Shown here: positions 1-5,029 of the stretch, one piece after another
How the letters are laid out: each line of letters begins with the position of its first letter
How positions within the stretch are numbered: the first letter of the stretch is position 1
From: a virus
Strand: one strand, 5' to 3'
Length of the DNA stretch: 33,244 nucleotides
Virus record (IMG/VR): IMGVR_UViG_3300033997_000372
Location: 1 to 33,244 of that record
Notes under the pieces: generated by a model
Told to the model about the DNA's origin: nothing
What the model saw: the letters and a program-made list of their open reading frames with translations, nothing else
Databases searched by the model: none
Position numbers and translations under genes: made by a program

Positions 1-64
1 CGTTGTTGTTCGTGTTGCCGTCGGTAAAGTTCGTGTTGAAGGCGTTGTTGGACGAGTACTGCGA
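1..64 (-). repeat. DGR template repeat (TR), truncated at left edge
   Basis: Read on the minus strand, this stretch is a near copy of the 3' ends of both target genes, but with many AAC codons (N N N N T D N N N N at the variable sites). Against VR1 (665-728) it differs at 13 positions, 12 of them TR adenines; against VR2 (1274-1337) it differs at 13, all TR adenines. Homology stops sharply after position 64. By comparison with the full variable regions about 35 bases of the TR lie left of the window. Position 1 is the only non-adenine difference, and only against VR1. The 154 bases between TR and avd hold no gene I can support. Location between avd and an expected reverse transcriptase matches the Bordetella phage BPP-1 layout. 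Confidence 0.93.
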
Positions 65-218
65 CATGCCTTGCTATCTACGTCGCCCAGCCGATTGCTC
101 AGCCGAGAAACTGCGCCGGACCTACCAGGCGGCCTGGCGGTATCCGTGATGCGCATGGCGGTGCCCGATGGGCAGCGGCAAGACCAGATTCAGCGCTCAG
201 GCTTGGCGGCCGTAGCCA

Positions 219-575
219 TCACGCAGCGGGCGCGGTTGCGAATTTCCCTTTCCAGGCGTTGGCCTGTTTTCCTATTGACGCGGTGAGCTGCATGGCTGCA
301 GCGTGCTGCTTGAGGCTGATGAAGCGCCGATTGGCCAAGGCGCGAAGCAGGTAGTTCACCATACAGATGCTCTCCAGCAACTGGTTCAGGTGCGGCACCT
401 TGTCCTTCGCCATGTTGGCGCGCCCGATCAGCACCATGATCTGCAGAGCCTCATCACGTAGCTTCGAGCCAATGACCTGTTTCAGGTCTCGCGGGATGTT
501 GCGCACGAGATCAAGGGTAAGGCCGAGCAGTTCTTCGGCCGCTTTGTGGATCTGCAGTTCGGTGTGCATGGCCAT
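219..575 (-). CDS. avd: Avd accessory variability determinant of the DGR
   Basis: A 118-residue, all-helical, basic protein resembling the four-helix-bundle Avd/23S-IVS protein family. Known Avd proteins form a positively charged pentamer that binds the DGR reverse transcriptase and is needed for mutagenic cDNA synthesis. The segments LQIHKAAEELLGLTLDLVRNIP, SKLRDEALQIMVLIGRA, LNQLLESICMVNYLLRALANRR and LKQHAAAMQLTASIGKQANAWKG look like the four helices. The ATG at 575 was chosen because GAGGAGG lies five bases upstream; an in-frame ATG at 605 lacks such a site. It sits 39 bases after the first target gene and 154 bases before the TR, the usual DGR order target-avd-TR-RT. It was identified by family resemblance plus context. 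Confidence 0.88.
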   Translation of the reverse strand: MAMHTELQIHKAAEELLGLTLDLVRNIPRDLKQVIGSKLRDEALQIMVLIGRANMAKDKVPHLNQLLESICMVNYLLRALANRRFISLKQHAAAMQLTASIGKQANAWKGKFATAPAA

Positions 576-614
576 CCTGGCCTCCTCGTGGTCGTTCCTG
601 ACCAAATGAATGGA

Positions 615-1187
615 TTAGCGAATGAATCTGCGGACGGCGCGGACGCGAAACTCGAGGCCCTTGCTGTAGCTGCCCGTGTGGCCGCCGGGAAAGTACGTGA
701 AGAAGGCGCCGTTGGACGAGTACTGCGAGCTGCTCCAGTACCACGTAGCGCTGAACAGCTCCGGCACATTCGCCCAGGCCATCATCAGTTCGGCTTGGGA
801 GGGCAGGTAGAAGTCGGCATGCCCATCGGCCTCGACGGAGGCCGCGTACTCGGCAGCGGAGTGGCTACCTTCTTCGAGCAAGGCCTTGGTGTTGGCCAGG
901 CCATCCCACTTGCTGGTGGCCTTGGACTCGTCGCCGTAGCCACCCCACTTGATGTCCTTGGCGTCTTCCTTGGCCCAGATGAGGTAGTAGTCCGGATGAC
1001 CGTCACGCCCTCGGAACAGGCCGCCGTTGATCCCGCCTTGTCCGGGCCACTCGGCGCCGAGCGGCGGCACATCGGAGGGAGTGGACTGGTCTTGCTGGTC
1101 TTCGAGAAGGGCCATCGCATACGTGGCGAACTGATGGTCGCTGGTGGTGATGGTGGTTCCGTTTGCGTTGATGGTAATGAGGATCAT
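615..1187 (-). CDS. DGR target protein 1, C-type-lectin/DUF1566-like fold
   Basis: A 190-residue protein whose C-terminal half looks like the DUF1566/Lcl_C C-type-lectin-like fold used by many DGR targets: WDGLANTKALLEEGS at about 94-108, FYLPSQAELMMAW at 126-138, WYWSSSQYSSNGAFF at 149-163, and a terminal FRVRAVR at 180-186. Residues 154-186 are encoded by the variable region. The diversified positions visible against the TR are 159, 160, 163, 165, 167, 168, 170, 172, 173 and 174, reading N G F Y P G H G S Y. There is no signal peptide or membrane segment. The N-terminal 60 residues are not recognised. GGAG lies eight bases before the ATG. Its ligand is unknown; in other DGRs such proteins bind variable surface partners. 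Confidence 0.9.
   Translation of the reverse strand: MILITINANGTTITTSDHQFATYAMALLEDQQDQSTPSDVPPLGAEWPGQGGINGGLFRGRDGHPDYYLIWAKEDAKDIKWGGYGDESKATSKWDGLANTKALLEEGSHSAAEYAASVEADGHADFYLPSQAELMMAWANVPELFSATWYWSSSQYSSNGAFFTYFPGGHTGSYSKGLEFRVRAVRRFIR
630..728 (-). repeat. DGR variable region VR1
   Basis: This is the 3' end of target gene 1. Positions 665-728 align without gaps to TR 1-64. Substitutions relative to the TR fall at coding-strand adenines in 12 of 13 cases. The last 25 bases (630-654) are identical to 1239-1263 in target gene 2, are GC rich and encode the EFRVRAVR tail; this is the expected place of the IMH element that starts mutagenic homing. The matching part of the TR is outside the window, so the IMH/IMH* difference cannot be read here. 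Confidence 0.92.
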
Positions 1188-1217
1188 GGCAACTCCAAAA
1201 AGGAATGAAGGAGCGGA

Positions 1218-1700
1218 TTACTGAATGATGGGAATCTTGCGGACGGCGCGGACGCGAAACTCGTTGAACTTGACGTAGTAGTACGTGAAGCCGCCGGTAA
1301 AGAGCGTGAAGAAGGCGCCGTAGGACGAGTACTGCGAACTCGACCAATACCAGTCATCTTCGAAACCATCGATCTCACCGGCCTGCTTGGCGGCGTACAG
1401 GGTGGCCAGCTCCAGGGCGGACGGGATGAACGCGCCCTCCGCGATCTCCAGGACGCGAGCGGCGATGGGGCTGCCAGCCTCGGCCATGGCGGTGGTGTTC
1501 GCAGCGCCGTCGCGGTAGCTGGTGGCGCCGGAGACGTTCTGGCCGTACTTCCCCCACTCGCCGGTGAACTCGTGCTCCTTGCCCATGGCGACATAGGCGT
1601 ACTCCACACCGTTGAGCCAGGTGCGCGAGTAGAAGATGCCGTCAGCCAGGCTCTGGCCAATGGCGGGAAGGTCTGCTGCTTTGATTGCGGTGATGGTCAT
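1218..1700 (-). CDS. DGR target protein 2, C-type-lectin/DUF1566-like fold
   Basis: A 160-residue paralogue of the downstream target protein. It shares the pattern DGAANTTAMAEAGSP (64-78), FIPSALELATLY (91-102), WYWSSSQYSSYGAFF (117-131) and terminal FRVRAVR (148-154). Residues 122-154 are encoded by VR2. Diversified residues at 127, 128, 131, 133, 135, 136, 138, 140, 141 and 142 read Y G F L T G F Y Y Y, so the likely binding face is rich in aromatics. The N-terminal third differs from that of target 1, which suggests a different attachment partner. No signal peptide is visible. AAGGAA precedes the ATG. It is the first gene of the leftward operon, after a leader of about 220 bases, with 30 bases between it and target 1. 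Confidence 0.9.
   Translation of the reverse strand: MTITAIKAADLPAIGQSLADGIFYSRTWLNGVEYAYVAMGKEHEFTGEWGKYGQNVSGATSYRDGAANTTAMAEAGSPIAARVLEIAEGAFIPSALELATLYAAKQAGEIDGFEDDWYWSSSQYSSYGAFFTLFTGGFTYYYVKFNEFRVRAVRKIPIIQ
1239..1337 (-). repeat. DGR variable region VR2
   Basis: Positions 1274-1337 align gap-free to TR 1-64. There are 13 differences, all at coding-strand TR adenines. Six substituted positions carry the same base as in VR1 and the rest differ, so the two regions have distinct mutational histories. The 3' 25 bases (1239-1263) are identical to 630-654 of VR1 and form the candidate IMH. Confidence 0.93.
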
Positions 1701-1802
1701 TGCGGTTTCCTTGTCGGTGGTGGTCTACATCCCAAGCAGCCCTCGCAAGAAGGCTGCTCAGTGATGCTTTCCCGCAAACCTCCGCGCCGGTAACCGGTGG
1801 CG

Positions 1803-1815
1803 GACGCATTGCGTC
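1803..1815. promoter_or_regulatory. perfect 6-1-6 palindrome in the leader, role unknown
   Basis: GACGCA-T-TGCGTC is a perfect palindrome lying in the untranslated leader of the DGR operon. It could be a regulator site or an RNA hairpin. Just downstream in the leader (about 1785-1800) is a second GC-rich symmetric stretch around CCGGTTACCGG. Nothing further can be assigned. Confidence 0.25.
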
Positions 1816-1826
1816 TTGCGGTGTCG

Positions 1827-1884
1827 TCCACAGGGTTCAAACGCCGTCTGGCACCTGTGGATCTCTGCTGGTTGTTAAAGAGCG
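1827..1884 (-). promoter_or_regulatory. boxA-like antitermination site plus stem-loop in the DGR operon leader
   Basis: On the minus strand 1871-1884 reads CGCTCTTTAACAAC, an almost exact match to the ribosomal-operon boxA (TGCTCTTTAACA) and close to lambda boxA. About ten bases downstream is a perfect 8-base inverted repeat, TCCACAGG (1854-1861 on the complement) with CCTGTGGA (1827-1834), loop 19. The arrangement boxA then stem-loop, between a repressor-controlled promoter and the first gene, resembles a nut site. No N-like gene was recognised, so this could act through host Nus factors alone. Confidence 0.6.
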
Positions 1885-1924
1885 GCGACCTTTCGGGCTG
1901 GCCGGCGGTGTTCTGCTGGCGTGA

Positions 1925-1973
1925 GCTAAATTTAGCCCTAGGCTAAATAGTTGGCAATAGCTCACAGCTAAAT
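1925..1973. promoter_or_regulatory. OL-like repressor operator cluster
   Basis: A perfect operator ATTTAGC-N5-GCTAAAT lies at 1930-1948 and a second, AATAGC-N5-GCTAAAT, at 1956-1973. A further half-site GCTAAAT starts at 1925, forming GCTAAATTTAGC with the first operator. The same half-site and 5-base spacing occur between cI and cro at 4200-4266, so these are probably sites for the CI-like repressor (and perhaps Cro). Confidence 0.75.
1929..1957 (-). promoter_or_regulatory. Leftward promoter PL-like, drives the DGR operon
   Basis: On the minus strand there is TTGCCA (1952-1957), a 17-base spacer, and TAAATT (1929-1934). PR at 4239-4267 is built the same way: TTGCTC, 17 bases, TAAATT. In both cases the -10 is part of a GCTAAATT operator half-site. 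The predicted start is near 1922, giving a leader of about 220 bases with the boxA-like site. Sequence-based prediction only. Confidence 0.6.
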
Positions 1974-2065
1974 ATTTTCTCGTGATCGAATTCGACCTTC
2001 GCCCTATTGCCGGACTTAGCATTCTGCTATTACTGTACGAATATCCAGTAGTGAGGAGTAAGCCA

Positions 2066-2395
2066 ATGGCCAAGCAGAAGACCCAGAAGCAAACCGAACG
2101 CCGCGTGATGAGCAGCCGCGAGCGCCTGGGCTTGAGGGTGTCGGAAATGATCAACTCGCCTTCCGCGCAGTTGAACCGGCGCGTGACGATTCACCGCCTG
2201 GATACGGACGAGGATCAGGCGTGGGAGGAGGTGCTGGAGCTGCTCGGCGAAACGGATGGCCTGGAGATGACCTTCAACGACGACGGCACCGTGACGCTGC
2301 AGTGGGCGCAGCAGGAGGAGGGCGACCCGGAGGTCGAGGAGGAGGAGTTGAAGGTGCTGTGGCGGGAGTCGGTGGAGATGCCGGCCCCCTTTTGA
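2066..2395 (+). CDS. Small acidic protein of unknown function next to OL
   Basis: A 109-residue protein, not recognised. It has a basic N-terminal 25 residues (MAKQKTQKQTERRVMSSRERL), a middle segment, and a very acidic C-terminal third (EEGDPEVEEEEL). The ATG at 2066 is preferred over an in-frame ATG at 1982 because GAGGAG lies ten bases before it and the upstream part overlaps the operator/promoter region. A weak promoter (TTGCCG at 2007, possible -10 at 2031) may serve it. It is transcribed away from the DGR operon and toward the converging toxin-antitoxin genes. The charge pattern would suit a nucleic-acid or protein-binding early regulator, but that is only inference. Confidence 0.75.
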   Translation: MAKQKTQKQTERRVMSSRERLGLRVSEMINSPSAQLNRRVTIHRLDTDEDQAWEEVLELLGETDGLEMTFNDDGTVTLQWAQQEEGDPEVEEEELKVLWRESVEMPAPF

Positions 2396-2555
2396 TCATG
2401 GCCGTTCTGGCGCGAGCACGGTCTCGCGCCAGTCCCTGAACTCGTATTTGGGTGGCACTACGCAGCGAAGGGTCAGCGGAGCCAGGCAGGGGCGAATGAC
2501 CTGCAGCTTTTCGACCCGCCCCCTTCAGCAGGTGTTGGAAGGGTAGACCAGAATG

Positions 2556-2581
2556 AAAAAGCCCCGCACTGGGCGGGGCTT
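2556..2581 (-). terminator. Intrinsic terminator of the toxin-antitoxin operon
   Basis: AAGCCCCGC (2559-2567) and GCGGGGCTT (2573-2581) form a 9-base stem with a 5-base loop. Read on the minus strand the stem is followed by a T run (2556-2560). It lies 13 bases beyond the antitoxin stop codon. Confidence 0.85.
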
Positions 2582-2593
2582 GTAGACAAGGCA

Positions 2594-2926
2594 TCAAGCG
2601 GCCTGATGGTCTTCCTGGCTGTGAGTCACGACCTTGGATAGGCCAAGGCCAACAGATGAAAGCACCTTTGTCAGGGTCAGTAGCCCTGGGTTTCCGCCTG
2701 CCGCAAACTGCCTGTAGAGGTTGCCGCGATTTAGACCGGTATCCTGAGATACCTTCTGGAAGCCGCCGCGGGCCTCAATAATTCTTCGGACTGCGTTCAG
2801 GAACACGGCCTCGCCACCCTCTTCATCGATCTCTTCGAGAGCTGCTACGAGATACTCCAGCGCGAAGTCCTCGTCATTGCGCAGCATCTCAAGGACACTG
2901 TCCTCGTGGTTGCTTACGCTTTTCAT
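2594..2926 (-). CDS. Antitoxin, HI1420-like helix-turn-helix protein
   Basis: A 110-residue protein matching the pattern of HI1420-type addiction-module antidotes. The N-terminal half is acidic (FALEYLVAALEEIDEEGGEAVFLNAVRRIIEARGG), followed by a helix-turn-helix (FQKVSQDTGLNRGNLYRQFAAGGNPGLLTLTKVLSSVGL, about 56-94). Such antitoxins neutralise the partner RelE/ParE-fold toxin and repress their own operon. It starts two bases after the toxin stop, so the order is toxin first, as is usual in this family. Base composition is less GC rich than the structural genes, which suggests a separately acquired cassette. Confidence 0.85.
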   Translation of the reverse strand: MKSVSNHEDSVLEMLRNDEDFALEYLVAALEEIDEEGGEAVFLNAVRRIIEARGGFQKVSQDTGLNRGNLYRQFAAGGNPGLLTLTKVLSSVGLGLSKVVTHSQEDHQAA

Positions 2927-2928
2927 CG

Positions 2929-3246
2929 TCAGTCACCCTTTATGGCCCTCCAGATCTGGATGGCCTGCTCTATATCGTTCTGTTGTCGTTGCTTTGTACC
3001 GCCGCCCAGCAAAAGAAGAATCTCGCCGCCGGAAATGACGTAATAGACGCGATAGCCAGGGCCAAAGTGAAATTTCAGCTCGGAAACCCCTTCGCCAACC
3101 GGCTCAGAGTCTCCGAAATTTCCCTGCGCCGCACGCTCCACACGAGTGGTGATTCGCGCCTTTGCCTTGGTATCACGTAGCGAATCAAGCCATGCCTGGT
3201 AAAGGTCAACGCCGTTGTCGGTATGGGCGTGATTCACTTCGTACAT
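2929..3246 (-). CDS. Toxin, HI1419/RelE-ParE-type addiction module protein
   Basis: A 105-residue protein with the HI1419-type signature: FGDSEPVGEGVSELKFHFGPGYRVYYVISGGEILLLLGGGTKQRQQNDIEQAIQIW (about 45-100). This is the RelE/ParE fold; relatives inhibit translation or gyrase, and which applies here cannot be told. It is the first gene of a two-gene operon, followed two bases later by its antitoxin. A GTACA-N7-TGTAC inverted repeat (3241-3257) overlaps the start codon and could be the autoregulatory site. AAAAGG upstream is a weak ribosome site. The pair lies between the small acidic gene and cI, in the immunity region, and may be expressed in the lysogen. Confidence 0.85.
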   Translation of the reverse strand: MYEVNHAHTDNGVDLYQAWLDSLRDTKAKARITTRVERAAQGNFGDSEPVGEGVSELKFHFGPGYRVYYVISGGEILLLLGGGTKQRQQNDIEQAIQIWRAIKGD

Positions 3247-3362
3247 TCAAATTGTACCTTTTAACGGACAGTTGGCTAATTAAAAGATTTCATCGATTTG
3301 TAGAAAAGCTATACACCGTCGATACGCGCTACCGGCTCTGTCAACCGTTGCGCTTGACTCAT

Positions 3363-4181
3363 TCAAGCCTTCTTCGCATTCCAGATCAGCAGCACCCTGG
3401 CATGGATGGTCACGGAGTCCAGGGGCACCTCGCGGTCCTTGTGCTTGGGGTTGTCCGAGATCAGTTCGATCGTGTCCTTGCTCACCATCTGCAGGCGCTT
3501 GATGTACAGGTGGTCGTTCCAGGTGAGGACGTAGATGCCGTCGCCGACGAACTCGTTGATGCCGCGGTCGACGATCAGCGGGTCCTTGTCGTTGATGGTC
3601 CCCTCCATGGACTGCCCCCATCCGGTGATCATGGCCAGGTGGGCAGGGGAGGTGAAGGTGATCCCGTTCTCCTGGAGATAGGACTCCTTGACGATGACGT
3701 TCCGGACCACCTCGGCGTAGTCGGGCGCAACCTGGCCGTGGCCCATGGAAGCGCGGATATCGTACTGAGGGATAAGGATCTCGCCCTTCGTCGCTGGCGC
3801 TGGTGCCTGGATGAAGGTGGAGGCGGGTTGATCCTCGGCGGCGCCCAGCAGGCGCTCCTGGGCTTCCTTCGACAGCGCCTTCCCGGCTTTGGTGGCGAGC
3901 ATGGCGCGAACTAGGTCAGCAGGGGTCTTTCCGCCCGCATGCGGTGCCTCGACTAAACCCTCCGGCCCCGGCTCCCGAAGCTGATCCATCCAGCCCCGCT
4001 CCAGGCCTTCCAAACTCTCGATTCGGCGCGCCACGTCGTCGCCCAGATTCTTCTCAGTGCGATCCGACAGGATCTGGCTCAGGTGAGCTGGCGCCATCTC
4101 CCACTTCAGTGCGCATGCGTTCTTGCGGCGCGTGCCGATGAGGTTGATGAGGTTCTGCTTTCGAATTGCGTAGATGTCCAT
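3363..4181 (-). CDS. cI: CI-like repressor with S24 autoprotease domain
   Basis: A 272-residue repressor. The N-terminal part (about 8-62) is a helix-turn-helix with ALKWEMAPAHLSQILSDRTEKNLGDDVARRIE. A linker with Ala/Pro-rich segment follows (to about 130), then a LexA/S24 peptidase domain (about 135-265). The catalytic pair is probably Ser191 in GWGQSMEGTINDKDPLIVDR and Lys228 in LYIKRL; the likely cleavage region is around ASMGHG (144-149). It should keep the lysogen by binding the ATTTAGC-N5-GCTAAAT operators on both flanks and be cleaved during the RecA/SOS response. It is divergent from the cro-like gene across a 116-base operator region. The 116 bases downstream (3247-3362) hold the toxin control region and no gene. 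Confidence 0.93.
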   Translation of the reverse strand: MDIYAIRKQNLINLIGTRRKNACALKWEMAPAHLSQILSDRTEKNLGDDVARRIESLEGLERGWMDQLREPGPEGLVEAPHAGGKTPADLVRAMLATKAGKALSKEAQERLLGAAEDQPASTFIQAPAPATKGEILIPQYDIRASMGHGQVAPDYAEVVRNVIVKESYLQENGITFTSPAHLAMITGWGQSMEGTINDKDPLIVDRGINEFVGDGIYVLTWNDHLYIKRLQMVSKDTIELISDNPKHKDREVPLDSVTIHARVLLIWNAKKA

Positions 4182-4199
4182 TCGGCGATGTTGCCATCC

Positions 4200-4266
4200 T
4201 TTAGCTCCGTGCTAAATGTGCGCACGGCTAAATTTACCTTGCTCGCGCATTAGCCGTGAGCTAAAT
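4200..4266. promoter_or_regulatory. OR-like operator cluster between cI and cro
   Basis: Three sites of the form half-site, 5 bases, half-site: TTTAGC-N5-GCTAAA (4200-4216), ATGTGC-N5-GCTAAAT (4216-4233, left half degenerate), and ATTAGC-N5-GCTAAAT (4249-4266). Three operators between divergent repressor and Cro genes is the classical lambdoid arrangement. The third lies between and over the -35/-10 of PR. Confidence 0.85.
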
Positions 4267-4267
4267 T
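4239..4267 (+). promoter_or_regulatory. Rightward early promoter PR
   Basis: TTGCTC (4239-4244), 17-base spacer, TAAATT (4262-4267), predicted start near 4274. The spacer contains an operator, so repressor binding would occlude RNA polymerase. It drives the cro-like gene and the replication operon. Confidence 0.65.
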
Positions 4268-4297
4268 TCCTCCTACTTGAAACAGGAGGAATCCTTC

Positions 4298-4534
4298 ATG
4301 AATGACCACCTGCGCGACTGGCTCGCGAAGGCTCCAGCCCAGGTCCGCGAGTCGGTCGCCAAAGAAGCCGGCACCACCGTCGGGCACCTCTGGCAACTCG
4401 CCGGCGGGCACCGCAAGGCTTCGGCGGATCTCGCCGAGCGCCTTCAGGTCGCCTCCAAGGGCGAGATCACCATTGCCGGCCTTCGCCCCGATCTGCTCGA
4501 GCTGGCTCACAAGGTTCTCCAAGGCGTCGCCTGA
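4298..4534 (+). CDS. Cro-like DNA-binding protein
   Basis: A 78-residue protein with a helix-turn-helix-like stretch: QVRESVAKEAGTTVGHLWQLAGGHRKASADLAERLQVAS (about 15-53). It is the first gene rightward of the operators and divergent from the repressor, the position of Cro. The ATG at 4298 follows AGGAGGA by seven bases; an in-frame ATG at 4277 overlaps the ribosome site and is less likely. It would repress cI and early transcription during lytic growth. The assignment rests on size, fold pattern and place. Confidence 0.82.
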   Translation: MNDHLRDWLAKAPAQVRESVAKEAGTTVGHLWQLAGGHRKASADLAERLQVASKGEITIAGLRPDLLELAHKVLQGVA

Positions 4535-4565
4535 GCACGTCATCCACGAATACAGGATGGCGTGC
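4535..4565 (+). other. Stem-loop between cro and cII
   Basis: GCACGTCATCC (4535-4545) pairs with GGATGGCGTGC (4555-4565), an 11-base stem with one G-U pair and a 9-base loop. There is no T run, so it is not a typical intrinsic terminator. It could be a nut-like or RNA-stability element on the PR transcript. No boxA-like sequence was seen beside it. Confidence 0.4.
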
Positions 4566-4606
4566 CACGTAGCGCGCCGCCACGGAAAGAAGAGCGAGGT
4601 TTTACG

Positions 4607-5029
4607 ATGGACAGGTTCCTGCGGTCTTGCCATGACACGGTGAAGGACAACGACGCGAAGCAGCTGGCGGCCCAGATGGGCCTGCCGCATGTAAGCCTGC
4701 TGCAGCGCGCCAACCCGGACAACGACGCCCACCGCCTCACGATCAACCACCTCTACATGATGCTGCTGCACACGCAGGACTTCCGTGCCCTGGCGGCGCT
4801 GGCGGACGAGTTCGGTTTCCGTCTCCAGCCGAAGGAGGAGGCCGAGGCGAAGGCGCTGTCGAGCGCGGTGCTCAGCATGCACGCCGAGGTAGCGGACGTT
4901 ACTCGCGCCGTTGCGGATGCCCTGGCCGACAACCGAGTCACCGAGATGGAAAAGAAAATGATCCACCGGGAGATCACTGGTGCCCGTGAGGCGCTGGATG
5001 TCCTGGAAGCCTCGGTGAAGGTGGCCTGA
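4607..5029 (+). CDS. CII-like phage regulatory protein (CP76 family pattern)
   Basis: A 140-residue protein. The N-terminal segment FLRSCHDTVKDNDAKQLAAQMGLPHVSLLQRANPDNDAHRLTINHLYMMLLHTQDFRALAALADEFGF follows the pattern of Phage_CP76/CII regulators, with a helix-turn-helix at about 18-45. The C-terminal half is helical (AVLSMHAEVADVTRAVADALADNRVTEMEKKMIHREI), probably for oligomerisation. The ATG at 4607 has GAGG upstream. Its stop overlaps the next start (TGATG), so it is cotranscribed with the replication gene. In relatives such proteins activate repressor or integrase promoters and favour lysogeny. Confidence 0.75.
   Translation: MDRFLRSCHDTVKDNDAKQLAAQMGLPHVSLLQRANPDNDAHRLTINHLYMMLLHTQDFRALAALADEFGFRLQPKEEAEAKALSSAVLSMHAEVADVTRAVADALADNRVTEMEKKMIHREITGAREALDVLEASVKVA

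Noticed and set aside
546-1208. A 220-residue open frame on the plus strand across target gene 1
   Set aside because: It is the antisense of a gene with clear family motifs, TR/VR register and ribosome site on the minus strand; high GC produces such shadow frames.
1982-2065. N-terminal extension of the acidic protein gene from an ATG at 1982
   Set aside because: It would place coding sequence in the promoter/operator zone and lacks a ribosome site, while the ATG at 2066 has a good one.
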